DNA of 64,000 bases from positions 283,342 to 347,341 of the forward strand of contig NZ_SOFE01000022.1 of NCBI RefSeq assembly GCF_004402405.1, in the 5' to 3' direction. Origin of the DNA: Cryobacterium levicorallinum. Its GTDB lineage: Bacteria; Actinomycetota; Actinomycetes; Actinomycetales; Microbacteriaceae. This document shows positions 35,334-45,364 of this stretch, in pieces (the stretch's first letter is position 1; each line of letters begins with the position of its first letter). The translations under genes were made by a program, and so were the position numbers. Below the pieces are notes generated by a model. The model was given only the letters and a program-made list of their open reading frames with translations, was not told the DNA's origin and ran no database searches.

Positions 35334-36458
35334 ATGGAGAGGGTGACCAGTCTCGAAGATCTTCCCCTCCGCACCAACCTGCACGGCCTGACGCCCTACG
35401 GGGCTCCGCAACTGCATGTTCCAGTGGCCCTGAACGTGAACGAGAACACGCACCCCATTCCTGAAGCGGTGGCCCGCGACATCCTCGCCGGCCTGGCCGA
35501 GGCCATCCGCACGGTGAATCGGTATCCCGATCGAGAGTTCACCGCCCTGCGCGAGGCGCTCGCCCGCTACCTCGGCGAAGGACTGACCGCCGAGAATATC
35601 TGGGCGGCCAACGGGTCCAACGAGGTGCTGCAACAGGTGCTGCAGGCTTTCGGCGGACCGGGACGCAGCCTGCTGGGCTTTGCCCCGACCTACTCGATGT
35701 ACTCGATCCTCGCGTCGGGAACCGACACCACCTGGATTGCCGGTGCCCGCGACGCCGACTACGAGCTGTCGCCAGCGACCGCCGTGAGCGAGATCACGCG
35801 TACCAAGCCCGATATCGTCTTTCTCTGCTCGCCGAACAACCCCACCGGTACGCCGCTCTCCCTCGAGACCATCGCCGCTGCCTATGACGCGACCGACGGC
35901 ATCGTCGTGGTCGACGAGGCCTACGCCGAATTCGCTCCGGTCGGCACCCCGAGCGCGCTCACCCTGCTGCCTGGCCGGGAACGCCTGCTCGTCTCCCGAA
36001 CGATGAGCAAGGCCTTCGCGTTCGCCGGTGCCCGTGTAGGCTACCTGGCAGCCGATCCGGCCGTAACGGATGCCCTGCGTCTGGTTCGCTTGCCGTACCA
36101 CCTCTCGGCCCTGACCCAGGCGGCCGCAAACGCGGCCCTGGCTCACAGCGTCGAGATGCTCGCGATGGTCGATGACATTCGTGGGCAGCGCGATCGGCTC
36201 GTTGTCGAGCTTGCGGGCCTGGGCTATACCCCGCACCGCAGCTGGAGCAACTTCGTACTGTTCGGGGGAGTAGCCGACCCGCACGAGACCTTCGAGGCGC
36301 TGCTGGCTGAGGGAATTCTTATTCGCGATGTGGGCATCGCCCACCACCTGCGCGTAACCGCCGGCACCGAACAGGAGACGACCCTGTTCCTAGACGCCAT
36401 CGCCCGACGTGGTCGCAGTGGCGGCTCCGGTCAAATTGCGCCCGCCCAAGCCGAATAA
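35334..36458 (+). CDS. hisC: Histidinol-phosphate aminotransferase
   Basis: HisC converts imidazole-acetol phosphate to histidinol phosphate with PLP. The 374-residue fold-type I protein has the substrate loop NENTHPIP, the NNPTG motif (SPNNPTGTPL) and the PLP lysine Lys226 (TMSKAFAFAGARVGY). It heads hisC-hisB-hisH-priA. Its TAA stop forms the first bases of a putative -10 (TAAACT) for hisB. Confidence 0.95.
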   Translation: MERVTSLEDLPLRTNLHGLTPYGAPQLHVPVALNVNENTHPIPEAVARDILAGLAEAIRTVNRYPDREFTALREALARYLGEGLTAENIWAANGSNEVLQQVLQAFGGPGRSLLGFAPTYSMYSILASGTDTTWIAGARDADYELSPATAVSEITRTKPDIVFLCSPNNPTGTPLSLETIAAAYDATDGIVVVDEAYAEFAPVGTPSALTLLPGRERLLVSRTMSKAFAFAGARVGYLAADPAVTDALRLVRLPYHLSALTQAAANAALAHSVEMLAMVDDIRGQRDRLVVELAGLGYTPHRSWSNFVLFGGVADPHETFEALLAEGILIRDVGIAHHLRVTAGTEQETTLFLDAIARRGRSGGSGQIAPAQAE

Positions 36459-36461
36459 ACT
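36456..36461 (+). promoter_or_regulatory. Putative -10 hexamer (TAAACT) for hisB, using the hisC stop codon
   Basis: TAAACT starts with the hisC stop codon TAA and ends 6 nt before the hisB ATG, as at dapF. Confidence 0.45.
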
Positions 36462-36467
36462 AGGTCC

Positions 36468-37091
36468 ATGAGCTCACCTGCTGACATTCCCGCGCCCCGC
36501 GTCGCACACCTGCAACGGGAGACGAGTGAATCCAGCATCGACCTGTCTCTGAACCTTGATGGCACCGGCGTCAGCGACATCCGTACCTCGGTTCCGTTCT
36601 TCGACCACCTGCTGACGGCGTTCGCCAAACACTCCCTGACCGACCTCACGGTGCGCGCCTCCGGCGATATCGAAATCGACGTGCACCACACCGTCGAAGA
36701 CGTGGGAATCGTGCTCGGCCAGGCCATTCGTCAGGCCCTTGGTGACAAATCGGGCATCTCCCGTTACGGTGACGCTCTCGTGCCCCTCGACGAGGCGCTG
36801 GCCCAGGCCGTGGTCGACATCTCCGGCCGCCCCTACCTCGTGCACACCGGCGAACCGGCCGGTTTTGAATTTCACCTCATCGGCGGACACTTTACCGGCT
36901 CCATGGTGCGTCACGTCTTCGAAGCGATTACTTTTCACGCCGGCCTGACGGTGCACGTCACCCTGCTTGGCGGGCGCGATCCGCACCACATTGCCGAGGC
37001 TGAATTCAAGGCCTTCGCCCGCGCCTTCCGACTCGCCAAGGCCCTCGACCCGCTGGTGCACGGTATTCCGTCGACTAAGGGAGCCCTATGA
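36468..37091 (+). CDS. hisB: Imidazoleglycerol-phosphate dehydratase
   Basis: HisB dehydrates imidazole-glycerol phosphate. The 207-residue monofunctional form has the metal-binding HHTVEDVG motif and the second [12 protein letters not shown] segment, plus [13 protein letters not shown]. It is the actinobacterial stand-alone dehydratase without the HisB phosphatase domain. It overlaps hisH by 4 nt (ATGA). Confidence 0.96.
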   Translation: MSSPADIPAPRVAHLQRETSESSIDLSLNLDGTGVSDIRTSVPFFDHLLTAFAKHSLTDLTVRASGDIEIDVHHTVEDVGIVLGQAIRQALGDKSGISRYGDALVPLDEALAQAVVDISGRPYLVHTGEPAGFEFHLIGGHFTGSMVRHVFEAITFHAGLTVHVTLLGGRDPHHIAEAEFKAFARAFRLAKALDPLVHGIPSTKGAL

Positions 37092-37720
37092 CGAAGGTTG
37101 TCGTCTTCGACTACGGAACCGGAAACGTGCACTCCGCGGTCAAGGCGCTCGAGTTGGCCGGCGCCGAGGTCACCCTCACGAGCGACCGCACGACTGCATT
37201 GGAGGCCGACGGTCTCGTCGTGCCCGGAGTTGGAGCGTTCAGCGCCGTGATGGCAGCGCTCAAGTCCGTTCGCGGTGACGACATCGTCGACCGTCGTCTG
37301 GCCGGCGGCCGCCCGGTGCTCGGAATCTGCGTCGGCATGCAGGTCATGTTTGAGCATGGAGTGGAACGTGGCGTGGACACCGAGGGGCTCGGCGAATGGC
37401 CGGGAACGGTCACCGAGCTTCCCGCGAAGATCCTTCCGCACATGGGCTGGAACACCGTCACGAGCGCACCCAACTCTGAATTGTTCCGAGGCATCGAAGA
37501 AGAGCGGTTCTACTTCGTGCACTCCTACGCCGCGCAATCCTGGACGCTTGAGGTCATGCCACCGTTCCCAGAGCCCCGGCTGACCTGGGCCGATCATGGG
37601 GTGCCGTTCCTGGCCGCGATCGAGAACGGACCGCTCAGCGCCACCCAGTTTCACCCGGAGAAATCGGGGGAGGCAGGCATCCGCTTGTTGAAGAACTGGA
37701 TCGGCACGCTGCACAGTTAG
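37088..37720 (+). CDS. hisH: Imidazole glycerol phosphate synthase, glutamine amidotransferase subunit
   Basis: HisH supplies ammonia to HisF. The 210-residue class I amidotransferase has nucleophile Cys81 (LGICVGMQ) and the His-Glu pair in TQFHPEKSG near the C-terminus. hisF is not in the immediate neighbourhood and should be elsewhere. It overlaps hisB. Confidence 0.95.
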   Translation: MTKVVVFDYGTGNVHSAVKALELAGAEVTLTSDRTTALEADGLVVPGVGAFSAVMAALKSVRGDDIVDRRLAGGRPVLGICVGMQVMFEHGVERGVDTEGLGEWPGTVTELPAKILPHMGWNTVTSAPNSELFRGIEEERFYFVHSYAAQSWTLEVMPPFPEPRLTWADHGVPFLAAIENGPLSATQFHPEKSGEAGIRLLKNWIGTLHS

Positions 37721-37813
37721 CCCGGCGAGCCTAGACTTCACAGTCCCATCCGCATCACAGCCACAGCCCCTGCAATTGGTCGCACAGCGCGACCGCACCA
37801 ATCAAGGACACCA

Positions 37814-38560
37814 ATGAGTGAGTTCAACAAGACACCGAGGCTCGTCCTCCTGCCCGCCGTCGATGTGGCCGGCGGCAAGGCGGTTCGCCTGACCCAGGGC
37901 GAGGCCGGCACGGAAACGAACTACGGTGACCCCGTCGACGCCGCGGCCGACTGGGCCAGGCAAGGTGCTGAGTGGATTCACCTCGTCGACCTCGACGCGG
38001 CCTTCGGCCGTGGCAGCAACACCGGTGTGATCAAGAAGGTCATTCGTCAGGTCAAGGGCGTGAACATCGAGCTCTCCGGCGGTATCCGCGATGACGAATC
38101 GCTCGAAGCGGCACTGACCACCGGCGTTAAACGCATCAACCTCGGCACCGCAGCGCTGGAAAACCCGGAGTGGGCGGCGAGCGTCATCGCACAATACGGT
38201 GAGGCCGTTGCCGTTGGCCTTGATGTACGCGGAACAACCCTGGCCGCGCGTGGCTGGACCAAAGATGGCGGGGACCTCTGGCAGGTCCTCGAACGGCTCG
38301 AAACAGCCGGGTGTGCCCGCTATGTGGTGACCGACGTCACCAAGGACGGCACTCTGCAGGGCCCGAACATCGACCTGCTGCGTCAGGTGCTCGACCGCAC
38401 GCGCAAGCCGGTCATTGCCTCCGGCGGCATTTCGAGCCTTGATGACATTCAAGCGTTGCGCAAGCTTGTGCCGCTGGGGCTTGAGGGTGCCATCGTGGGC
38501 AAGGCGCTCTACGCCGGCGCGTTCACGCTGGCCGAGGCGCTGGACGTCGCGGGGGACTAA
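37814..38560 (+). CDS. priA: Bifunctional phosphoribosyl isomerase (HisA/TrpF)
   Basis: The 248-residue (beta-alpha)8 barrel isomerises ProFAR in histidine synthesis; in actinobacteria the same enzyme (PriA) usually also handles phosphoribosylanthranilate. Motifs [15 protein letters not shown] (Asp17) and [12 protein letters not shown] carry the acid/base Asp residues. Dual activity is inferred from taxonomy; a trpF elsewhere would argue against it. The stop overlaps the SseB start (TAATG). Confidence 0.93.
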   Translation: MSEFNKTPRLVLLPAVDVAGGKAVRLTQGEAGTETNYGDPVDAAADWARQGAEWIHLVDLDAAFGRGSNTGVIKKVIRQVKGVNIELSGGIRDDESLEAALTTGVKRINLGTAALENPEWAASVIAQYGEAVAVGLDVRGTTLAARGWTKDGGDLWQVLERLETAGCARYVVTDVTKDGTLQGPNIDLLRQVLDRTRKPVIASGGISSLDDIQALRKLVPLGLEGAIVGKALYAGAFTLAEALDVAGD

Positions 38561-39399
38561 TGGCTCGGGCGCGAAACCTCGGCTCAACGGGAGACCCCTC
38601 GGGCCAGCCGGGCTCAGGGCGACCTGGCGACGGGAATGAGTCAGCCAACACGGCCGACTCGGCCGGCCAGCCGTGGGCCGGACGGGAATTCGAGGCCAAC
38701 CTCGAAGCCGGTGATGACGGGGCCGCGCCCGCCGCCCTTGCCGCGGCGCTTGCCCGTTTTCAAGCTCGAGAGGCCGGCGAAGAAAGCGTCATCGATGCCA
38801 TTCGCGGATCTCGTCTGCTCATTCCGCTGGTGACCAAGCTCGGCGAGGCCGCCGTGAACGCGCGCGGGCAGACCATCGATAAAACCCAGGAACTATCGAT
38901 CATCACGGTTGAAGGGCCGGACGGCCGTACCGTGCTCCCAGTCTTCTCGTCGACCGCTGCCATGGCGGCGTGGAACCCCCTCGCAAGGCCCGTACCAGCG
39001 GATGCCGTGCGCGTCGCCCTGGCCGCCGCGCAGGAAGACACCGACCTCGTCGTGCTCGACCCGACATCCCCCGGGGAATTCATCATTCGGCGACCGGCGC
39101 TTTGGGCGATCGCCCAGTCGCTGCCGTGGACTCCGAGTTACGCGAGCCACTTCATCGCCGACGCTTTCACCGCATCAATCGCCACGGAACTCTCGGTGCT
39201 CTCGGTTCAGCTCATGGCGGGCGACCCGCTGGCGCAGCTCAAAGGTCCCGAACTCGTGGTCCAACTGGAATTGGTCGACGGCCTCACCCAGTCGGACCTT
39301 GACGCGATTCTGAGCCGCCTCGGCACCCGGTGGTCGGAGAGCGAGATCATCACGACCGGCGTGGATTCGCTGCGCGTCAAGCTCGTCGCCTCCGCTTAG
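38560..39399 (+). CDS. SseB family protein
   Basis: The 279-residue protein has a disordered N-terminus rich in Gly/Ser/Pro and an SseB N-terminal-like domain (LLIPLVTKLG, TVLPVFSSTAAMAAW, LVVLDPTSPGEFIIRRPALWAI). It starts with a one-base overlap with priA and so belongs to the histidine operon, an arrangement seen in many actinobacteria. Molecular function is unknown. Confidence 0.8.
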   Translation: MARARNLGSTGDPSGQPGSGRPGDGNESANTADSAGQPWAGREFEANLEAGDDGAAPAALAAALARFQAREAGEESVIDAIRGSRLLIPLVTKLGEAAVNARGQTIDKTQELSIITVEGPDGRTVLPVFSSTAAMAAWNPLARPVPADAVRVALAAAQEDTDLVVLDPTSPGEFIIRRPALWAIAQSLPWTPSYASHFIADAFTASIATELSVLSVQLMAGDPLAQLKGPELVVQLELVDGLTQSDLDAILSRLGTRWSESEIITTGVDSLRVKLVASA

Positions 39400-39429
39400 G
39401 TTTCCGGGTGAAACCCGAATGTCGGTGGG

Positions 39430-42400
39430 GTGAGCGACAATAACGGTATGAGCGACGTTCTTGAACGATTCTCCCCGGCCGCTCGGGCCTGGTTCACCGA
39501 GGCTTTCGCGGCACCGACAGCAGCGCAGCTGGGAGCATGGGAGGCCATTTCGTTGGGTTCGCACGCCCTCGTGGTGGCTCCGACTGGGTCGGGCAAGACC
39601 CTCGCCGCGTTCCTGTGGGCCATTGACCGGCTGGCCACCGAGTCGGCCGAGTCGGCCGCACCGGCCGTGCCCGCCGCTTCCACGCCCATCACTCGCGTGC
39701 CCGCCGCTTCCACGCCCATCACTCGCGTGCCCGCCGCTTCCACGCCCATCACTCGCGTGCTGTATATCTCGCCGCTCAAAGCACTCGGCGTCGATGTGGA
39801 ACGCAACCTCACCGCTCCGCTCGTGGGAATCACCCGTTCGGCCCAGCGGCTCGGCCTAGAGCCGCCGCGCGTCACGGTTGGCGTGCGCTCGGGAGACACG
39901 CCGGCCGCCGACCGGCGCAAACTGGTCACCTCGCCACCCGACATTCTTATCACCACCCCGGAGTCGTTGTTTCTCATGCTGACCTCGGCCGCCCGCGAAT
40001 CCCTGCGCGGCGTGCAGACCGTCATTATCGATGAGGTGCACGCGGTCGCGGCGAGCAAACGCGGTGCACACCTGGCCGTCTCCCTCGAGCGACTCGACGC
40101 CCTGCTGAGCCGGCCGGCGCAACGTATCGGGCTCTCCGCCACGGTGCGGCCGCAGAGCGAGGTGGCCCGATTTCTCGGCGGCGCCGCACCCGTGCAGATC
40201 GTGGCTCCGCCCGTGCTGAAACGGTTCGACCTGCGGGTGGTCGTACCGGTGGACGACATGAGCGACCTCGGTCCGGTGCCGCAACGCGAAGGAGTCACGT
40301 CAGCTTCGGCGCCGCAGACCGGGTCGATCTGGCCCCACGTAGAGGAGGCCATCGTCGACGAGGTGCTTGCACACTCCTCCAGCATCGTGTTCGCAAACTC
40401 GCGCCGCCTCACCGAACGGCTCACGGCGCGGTTCAATGAAATCTATGCCGAGCGCCTGGCCGGGGAGGAGGCATCCGCTCTCGTGACGCTGTCGCGAGGG
40501 GACGCCCGGGCGGTGGGCAGCCCCGCGCCTGCCAGACCGCCAGCCGAGCTCATGGGCGCAAGCGGCGAGAGTGCGGGGGCCGAACCGCTGCTCGCTCGCG
40601 CGCATCACGGTTCGGTCAGCAAAGAGCAGCGCGCGCTCATTGAAGACGACCTGAAATCGGGGCGGCTGCGCTGTGTCGTCGCCACGTCGAGCCTTGAACT
40701 CGGCATTGATATGGGCGCCGTCGACTTGGTCGTGCAAGTGGAGTCACCGCCGTCGGTTTCGAGCGGGCTGCAACGGCTCGGCCGGGCCGGGCATCAGGTG
40801 GGTGAGATTTCGCGCGGGGTCATCTACCCCAAACATCGGGCCGACCTCATCCACGCCGCGGTCGCCGCCGAACGCATGGTCGCCGGTGCCATCGAATCGC
40901 TGCGGGTGCCGACCAATCCGCTCGATATCCTGGCCCAGCAGACGGTCGCGGCCTGCGCGCTCGAACCAATCGACGTCGAGACCTGGTTCGACACCTTGCG
41001 GCGCAGCGCACCCTTCGTAACCCTGCCCCGCTCCGCCTACGAGGCCACCCTCGACCTGCTGGCCGGTCGGTATCCCTCCGACCAGTTCGCAGAACTGCGC
41101 CCGCGCATCGTCTGGGATCGCGACGCCGGCACCCTCACCGGCCGCCCCGGCGCGCAACGGCTGGCCGTCACCAGTGGCGGCACCATTCCCGACCGCGGTC
41201 TATTTGGCGTCTTCATGGTCGGCGGAGAGCAGATCACCGGCAAACGGGTCGGTGAACTCGACGAGGAGATGGTCTACGAGTCCCGCGTGAATGATGTCTT
41301 CGCGCTCGGCACCACGAGCTGGCGCATTCAGGAGATCACGCACGACCGAGTACTCGTCGTGCCGGCGTTCGGGCAGCCCGGGAGGCTGCCGTTCTGGAAG
41401 GGCGACGGGCTGGGCCGCCCGGCCGAACTGGGCCAGGCCATCGGTGCCTTCGTGCGCGAGGTCGGCAGCCTGCCGGCCGACCAAGCCAGGGACCGCTGCG
41501 CCGTGGGTGGCCTCGACGACCGGGCGATCACTAACCTGCTGGCCTTTCTCGGCGAGCAACGCGCTGCCACCGGGCAACTGCCGACCGACCGCACGCTCGT
41601 GGTCGAACGCTTTCGTGACGAGCTGGGGGACTGGCGGGTCGTGCTGCATTCCCCGTACGGCGCCCCGGTAAACGCACCGTGGGCACTCGCGGTCGGTGCC
41701 CGCGTGCGCGAACGCTATGGAATCGACGGCTCCTGCGTGGCAAGTGACGACGGCATCGTCGTACGCATTCCCGACACCGAAACCGAGCCGCCCGGCAGCG
41801 AACTGTTCGTGTTCGACCCCGACGAGCTCGAGCAACTGGTCACCGACGAGGTTGGTGGCTCGGCTCTGTTCGCGTCCCGGTTTCGCGAGTGCGCCGCCCG
41901 AGCCCTGCTTCTGCCCCGCTACAAGCCCGGGGCGCGCTCACCGCTCTGGCAGCAACGCCAGAAGGCGGCGCAACTGCTCGACGTGGCCCGCACCTTCCCC
42001 ACTTTTCCGATCATTCTCGAAACCCTGCGGGAATGCCTGCAAGACGTCTACGACCTGCCAGCCCTCGGGGTGCTGGCCCGACAGATCGCTTCGCGCGAAC
42101 TGCGCCTGATCGAAATCACGACCGACACCGCGAGCCCGTTCGCGAGTACCCTATTGTTCGGTTACGTCGCCGCCTTCATGTATGAGGGCGACACCCCGCT
42201 GGCCGAGCGGCGGGCGACCGCCCTCGCGATCGACTCGAGCCTGCTCGCCGAACTCCTGGGTCGGGTCGAGCTGCGGGAGCTGCTCGACCCAGCCATCATC
42301 GACCAGACCGACCGGGAACTGCAGCGGCTCACCTCCGACTACCGGGCCAAGGGCGTTGAGGGTGTCGCGGACCTGCTGCGTACCCTGGGGCCGCTCAACA

Positions 42401-44151
42401 CCAGCGAGGTCGCCGAGCGGATGCTCCTGCCCGCGCCCGAATCGCCGCACGTGCCCGGTGCGATGGCGGCAGAGCAGGCCCTGCTCGCTCTCGTTGATGC
42501 CCGCCGTGCCATCCGGGTCAACGTCGGCGGTGAGGATCGCTGGGCGGCGGTCGAAGACGCCAGCCGGTTGCGCGATGCCCTCGGTGTTCCCCTGCCGATC
42601 GGCGTTCCCTCCGCCTTCACCGAATCCGTGCCTGATCCGCTCGGTGATCTGGTGAGCCGGTATGCGCGTTCCCACGGGCCCTTCACAACGAATGCCGTCG
42701 CCGACCGGTTTGGCCTCGGTACGGCCGTCGTCCAAATCGCCCTCGGCCGACTCGCCGATGCCCGACGCATCGTGGCCGGAGAGTTTCGACCCAACGGCAG
42801 CGGCCTGGAATGGTGCGACGCCGAGGTGCTGCGGCGGCTCCGCCGTCGTTCCCTCGCCGCGCTCCGGCACGAGGTCGAACCGGTCGACCAACGGGCGATC
42901 GGCCGGTTTCTGCCGGCCTGGCAGCACGTGGGCGGAAAGCTGCGCGGAATCGACGGCGTCGCATCCGTTGTTGAGCAGCTGGAGGGGGCGCGCATTCCGG
43001 CATCCGCGTGGGAGACGCTCATTCTGCCCGCCCGGGTCAGCGACTACCGTCCGGATATGCTCGACGAACTCACCAACGCGGGCGAGGTGCTCTGGGCCGG
43101 CGGGGGAACGCTTGCCGGCAATGACGGCTGGGTGAGCCTGCACCTCGCCGAAACCGCCCAGCTCACCCTGCCGGTACCGATCGACGTCGAAACGACGCCC
43201 CTGCAACAGGAGATCCTGGCGACCCTGGGCAGTAATGGTGCCTACTTCTTTCGGCAACTTGCCGATGCCGTCGGTAGCCAGAATGACCAGGAATTGGTGC
43301 ATGCGCTGTGGGACCTGGTCTGGGCCGGCCTGATCACCAATGACACCTTCGCCCCGGTCCGGTCGCTTCTCTCCGGCGGTCACACCGCGCATCGTCCGAG
43401 CCGGGCCGTGCCCCGGGCACGCCTGCACCGCGGGCGGTCGATGCCCCGGCCGAGCCTGGCGAGCCGCGGCGGACCACCGACGGTGTCGGGTCGCTGGTCG
43501 ATTCTGCCCGTGGCCGACGACTCACCGACCCGCCGCGCGCACGCCCTGGGGGAGACCCTGCTCGAACGCTACGGAGTAGTGACGCGCGGCGCGGTCATGG
43601 CCGAGAGCGTCATCGGCGGATTCTCCCTCGTCTACCGCACGCTCACCGGATTCGAGGAGATGGCGCGCTGCCGACGCGGCTACTTCATCGAGGGGCTCGG
43701 CGCTGCCCAGTTCGCCACCGGCGGCACCATCGACCGGCTGCGCACCTTCGCCGCCGGGGTAGCCGACTCGTCGGTCGGGCATCCGGCCGTGGTGACCTTG
43801 GCCGCGACCGACCCGGCGAACGCGTACGGTGCTGCCCTGCCGTGGCCAGCGCTCCCCGGCGACACCACCCATCGCCCGGGCCGGAAGGCGGGTGCACTCG
43901 TCGTGCTCGTCGATGGCGCCCTCGTGCTCTACGTCGAGCGCGGCGGCAAGACCGTGGTTGCCTTCGAGACGGATGAGGCCACGCTCGCGGCCGCCACGGC
44001 GAGCCTGGCTGCTCTGGTCACAACGGGTCGCATCCAGAAAATCGCGGTCGAAACGGCCAACGGCGTGTTCGTCATGGGCACCGAGGTGGGTGCGGCTCTG
44101 CGCGCCGCGGGATTCACCGAGACTCCAAAAGGGCTGAGGCTTCGTGCCTGA
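39430..44151 (+). CDS. lhr: Lhr-type ATP-dependent DNA repair helicase
   Basis: The 1573-residue superfamily-2 helicase has Walker A PTGSGKT (53-57), DEVH (201-204), SAT in GLSATVRP and motif VI QRLGRAGHQ (from 448), then a long winged-helix and C-terminal region, as in bacterial full-length Lhr acting in DNA-damage response. The start may be GTG 39430 or ATG 39448. Between the Walker A region and motif Ia (SPLKALGVD) it carries three exact copies of a 10-residue unit (VPAASTPITR, residues 80-109) from a 30-bp tandem repeat. nei follows with an 8-nt overlap. Confidence 0.95.
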   Translation: MSDNNGMSDVLERFSPAARAWFTEAFAAPTAAQLGAWEAISLGSHALVVAPTGSGKTLAAFLWAIDRLATESAESAAPAVPAASTPITRVPAASTPITRVPAASTPITRVLYISPLKALGVDVERNLTAPLVGITRSAQRLGLEPPRVTVGVRSGDTPAADRRKLVTSPPDILITTPESLFLMLTSAARESLRGVQTVIIDEVHAVAASKRGAHLAVSLERLDALLSRPAQRIGLSATVRPQSEVARFLGGAAPVQIVAPPVLKRFDLRVVVPVDDMSDLGPVPQREGVTSASAPQTGSIWPHVEEAIVDEVLAHSSSIVFANSRRLTERLTARFNEIYAERLAGEEASALVTLSRGDARAVGSPAPARPPAELMGASGESAGAEPLLARAHHGSVSKEQRALIEDDLKSGRLRCVVATSSLELGIDMGAVDLVVQVESPPSVSSGLQRLGRAGHQVGEISRGVIYPKHRADLIHAAVAAERMVAGAIESLRVPTNPLDILAQQTVAACALEPIDVETWFDTLRRSAPFVTLPRSAYEATLDLLAGRYPSDQFAELRPRIVWDRDAGTLTGRPGAQRLAVTSGGTIPDRGLFGVFMVGGEQITGKRVGELDEEMVYESRVNDVFALGTTSWRIQEITHDRVLVVPAFGQPGRLPFWKGDGLGRPAELGQAIGAFVREVGSLPADQARDRCAVGGLDDRAITNLLAFLGEQRAATGQLPTDRTLVVERFRDELGDWRVVLHSPYGAPVNAPWALAVGARVRERYGIDGSCVASDDGIVVRIPDTETEPPGSELFVFDPDELEQLVTDEVGGSALFASRFRECAARALLLPRYKPGARSPLWQQRQKAAQLLDVARTFPTFPIILETLRECLQDVYDLPALGVLARQIASRELRLIEITTDTASPFASTLLFGYVAAFMYEGDTPLAERRATALAIDSSLLAELLGRVELRELLDPAIIDQTDRELQRLTSDYRAKGVEGVADLLRTLGPLNTSEVAERMLLPAPESPHVPGAMAAEQALLALVDARRAIRVNVGGEDRWAAVEDASRLRDALGVPLPIGVPSAFTESVPDPLGDLVSRYARSHGPFTTNAVADRFGLGTAVVQIALGRLADARRIVAGEFRPNGSGLEWCDAEVLRRLRRRSLAALRHEVEPVDQRAIGRFLPAWQHVGGKLRGIDGVASVVEQLEGARIPASAWETLILPARVSDYRPDMLDELTNAGEVLWAGGGTLAGNDGWVSLHLAETAQLTLPVPIDVETTPLQQEILATLGSNGAYFFRQLADAVGSQNDQELVHALWDLVWAGLITNDTFAPVRSLLSGGHTAHRPSRAVPRARLHRGRSMPRPSLASRGGPPTVSGRWSILPVADDSPTRRAHALGETLLERYGVVTRGAVMAESVIGGFSLVYRTLTGFEEMARCRRGYFIEGLGAAQFATGGTIDRLRTFAAGVADSSVGHPAVVTLAATDPANAYGAALPWPALPGDTTHRPGRKAGALVVLVDGALVLYVERGGKTVVAFETDEATLAAATASLAALVTTGRIQKIAVETANGVFVMGTEVGAALRAAGFTETPKGLRLRA
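39667..39756 (+). repeat. Three perfect 30-bp tandem repeats inside lhr
   Basis: The unit starts GTGCCCGCCGCTTCC and ends ATCACTCGC, repeated at 39667, 39697 and 39727 with no mismatch. A multiple of three keeps the frame and adds a Pro/Thr-rich linker between helicase motifs I and Ia. Confidence 0.95.
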
Positions 44152-44932
44152 GGGCGATACCGTCTATCGCACGGCCCGAACCCTCGACCAGGCGCTGCGC
44201 GGCAGTATTCTCACCGGCTGCGACATCCGCGTGCCAGCCTTCGCGACCGCCGATCTTACGGGCCAGACCGTGCACGAGGTCGTCAGTCGCGGCAAACATC
44301 TACTGCACCGGGTCGGCGAGACGAGCATTCACTCGCATCTGAAAATGGAGGGCGCCTGGCACCTGTACCGGCCCGGCACGCGGTGGCAGCGGCCGGCGTT
44401 CCAGGCGCGCATTGTGCTGCAGACCCTGGACTGGGTCGCGGTCGGGTTCGAGCTTGGTGTGCTGGAGCTGGTTCCTACCCGGGCCGAGTCGGAGGTGGTC
44501 GGCTATCTCGGACCCGACCTGCTCGACACCGAATGGAGTGCGGTCAACAGCGCCGAGGCGGCCACTCGCCTCGCTGCTCGGCCCGAACAACCCGTCATTC
44601 TGGCCCTCGCCGACCAGCGCAATCTGGCCGGACTCGGCAACGTCTACGTCAACGAACTCTGCTTTCTGCGCGGACTCTTGCCGACCCGGCCCCTGGCCGA
44701 GGTTACCGACGTCCCCGGACTCGTCGCCCTGGCCCGGCGCCTGCTCCTGGCCAATAAAGACCGCGACGAACGCACGACCACCGGCAACCTGCGCCGCGGC
44801 ACCCAGACCTGGGTCTACGGGCGAGGCGGTCAGGCGTGCCGACGCTGCGGAACCCACATTCAACGCAGCACTCTCGGTCGCAGCGATGTCGAGCAGCGCA
44901 ATACATTCTGGTGCCCGCACTGCCAGACCTGA
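44144..44932 (+). CDS. nei: Fpg/Nei-family DNA glycosylase (Nei-like endonuclease VIII)
   Basis: The protein removes oxidised bases and nicks the abasic site. After the initiator the N-terminus is Pro2-Glu3 (PEGDTVYRTA); PEGDTV is typical of Nei. A helix-two-turn-helix segment (LAGLGNVYVNELCF) and a C-terminal zinc finger with Cys232, Cys235, Cys257 and Cys260 follow. The start is GTG overlapping lhr by 8 nt, so helicase and glycosylase are coexpressed, as in mycobacteria. Confidence 0.92.
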   Translation: MPEGDTVYRTARTLDQALRGSILTGCDIRVPAFATADLTGQTVHEVVSRGKHLLHRVGETSIHSHLKMEGAWHLYRPGTRWQRPAFQARIVLQTLDWVAVGFELGVLELVPTRAESEVVGYLGPDLLDTEWSAVNSAEAATRLAARPEQPVILALADQRNLAGLGNVYVNELCFLRGLLPTRPLAEVTDVPGLVALARRLLLANKDRDERTTTGNLRRGTQTWVYGRGGQACRRCGTHIQRSTLGRSDVEQRNTFWCPHCQT

Positions 44933-44945
44933 CTCAAGCTGCGCA

Positions 44946-44985
44946 GAACGGATGCCGTCGGTCGGGTGACCGGCGGCATCCGTTC
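44946..44985. terminator. Terminator hairpin between convergent nei and DUF1844 genes
   Basis: GAACGGATGCCG pairs exactly with CGGCATCCGTTC, with an inner CGGTC-GGGT-GACCG stem. It carries the CGGATGC/GCATCCG heptamer in its arms. Confidence 0.75.
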
Positions 44986-44998
44986 GTGAGGGGAGGAA

Positions 44999-45364
44999 TC
45001 AGTTGACCGGGCCGGTGAGCTTCTCGCCGGGGCCTTCGCCGATCGCGTCGGGAAAGGCGGACGCCTCGCGGAACGCCAGCTGCAGTGAGCGCAGCCCGTC
45101 GCGTAGGCTTCCTGCATGAAGGCTGGAGATGTCGGGAGCGGCAGCCGTGACCAGCCCGGCGAGAGCACTGATCAGTTTGCGCGCCTCGTCAAGGTCGATC
45201 TGGGCATCGGGATCGTCGGCGAGCCCGCACTTGACGGCGGCCGCGCTCATCAGGTGCACCGCGGCCGTGGTGATGATCTCGACAGCGGCCACATCAGCGA
45301 TATCGCGCGTTGCCTGTGCTGCATCCTGCTCAAAATCCGTATCTTGCTCAAAACTAGGGCTCAC
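44999..45364 (-). CDS. DUF1844 domain-containing protein
   Basis: The 121-residue protein starts with GTG and has the DUF1844 core (VEIITTAAVHLMSAAAVKCGL, DLDEARKLISALAGL). This small, acidic, helical family sits next to infC in most actinobacteria. Its function is unknown. It is divergent from infC. Confidence 0.85.
   Translation of the reverse strand: MSPSFEQDTDFEQDAAQATRDIADVAAVEIITTAAVHLMSAAAVKCGLADDPDAQIDLDEARKLISALAGLVTAAAPDISSLHAGSLRDGLRSLQLAFREASAFPDAIGEGPGEKLTGPVN

Noticed and set aside
39667-39756. CRISPR-like array
   Set aside because: The 30-bp units are directly adjacent without spacers and encode protein in frame; it is a coding tandem repeat.
42151-43428. 425-codon open frame antisense to lhr
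   Set aside because: No motif, and the sense frame is a continuous helicase.
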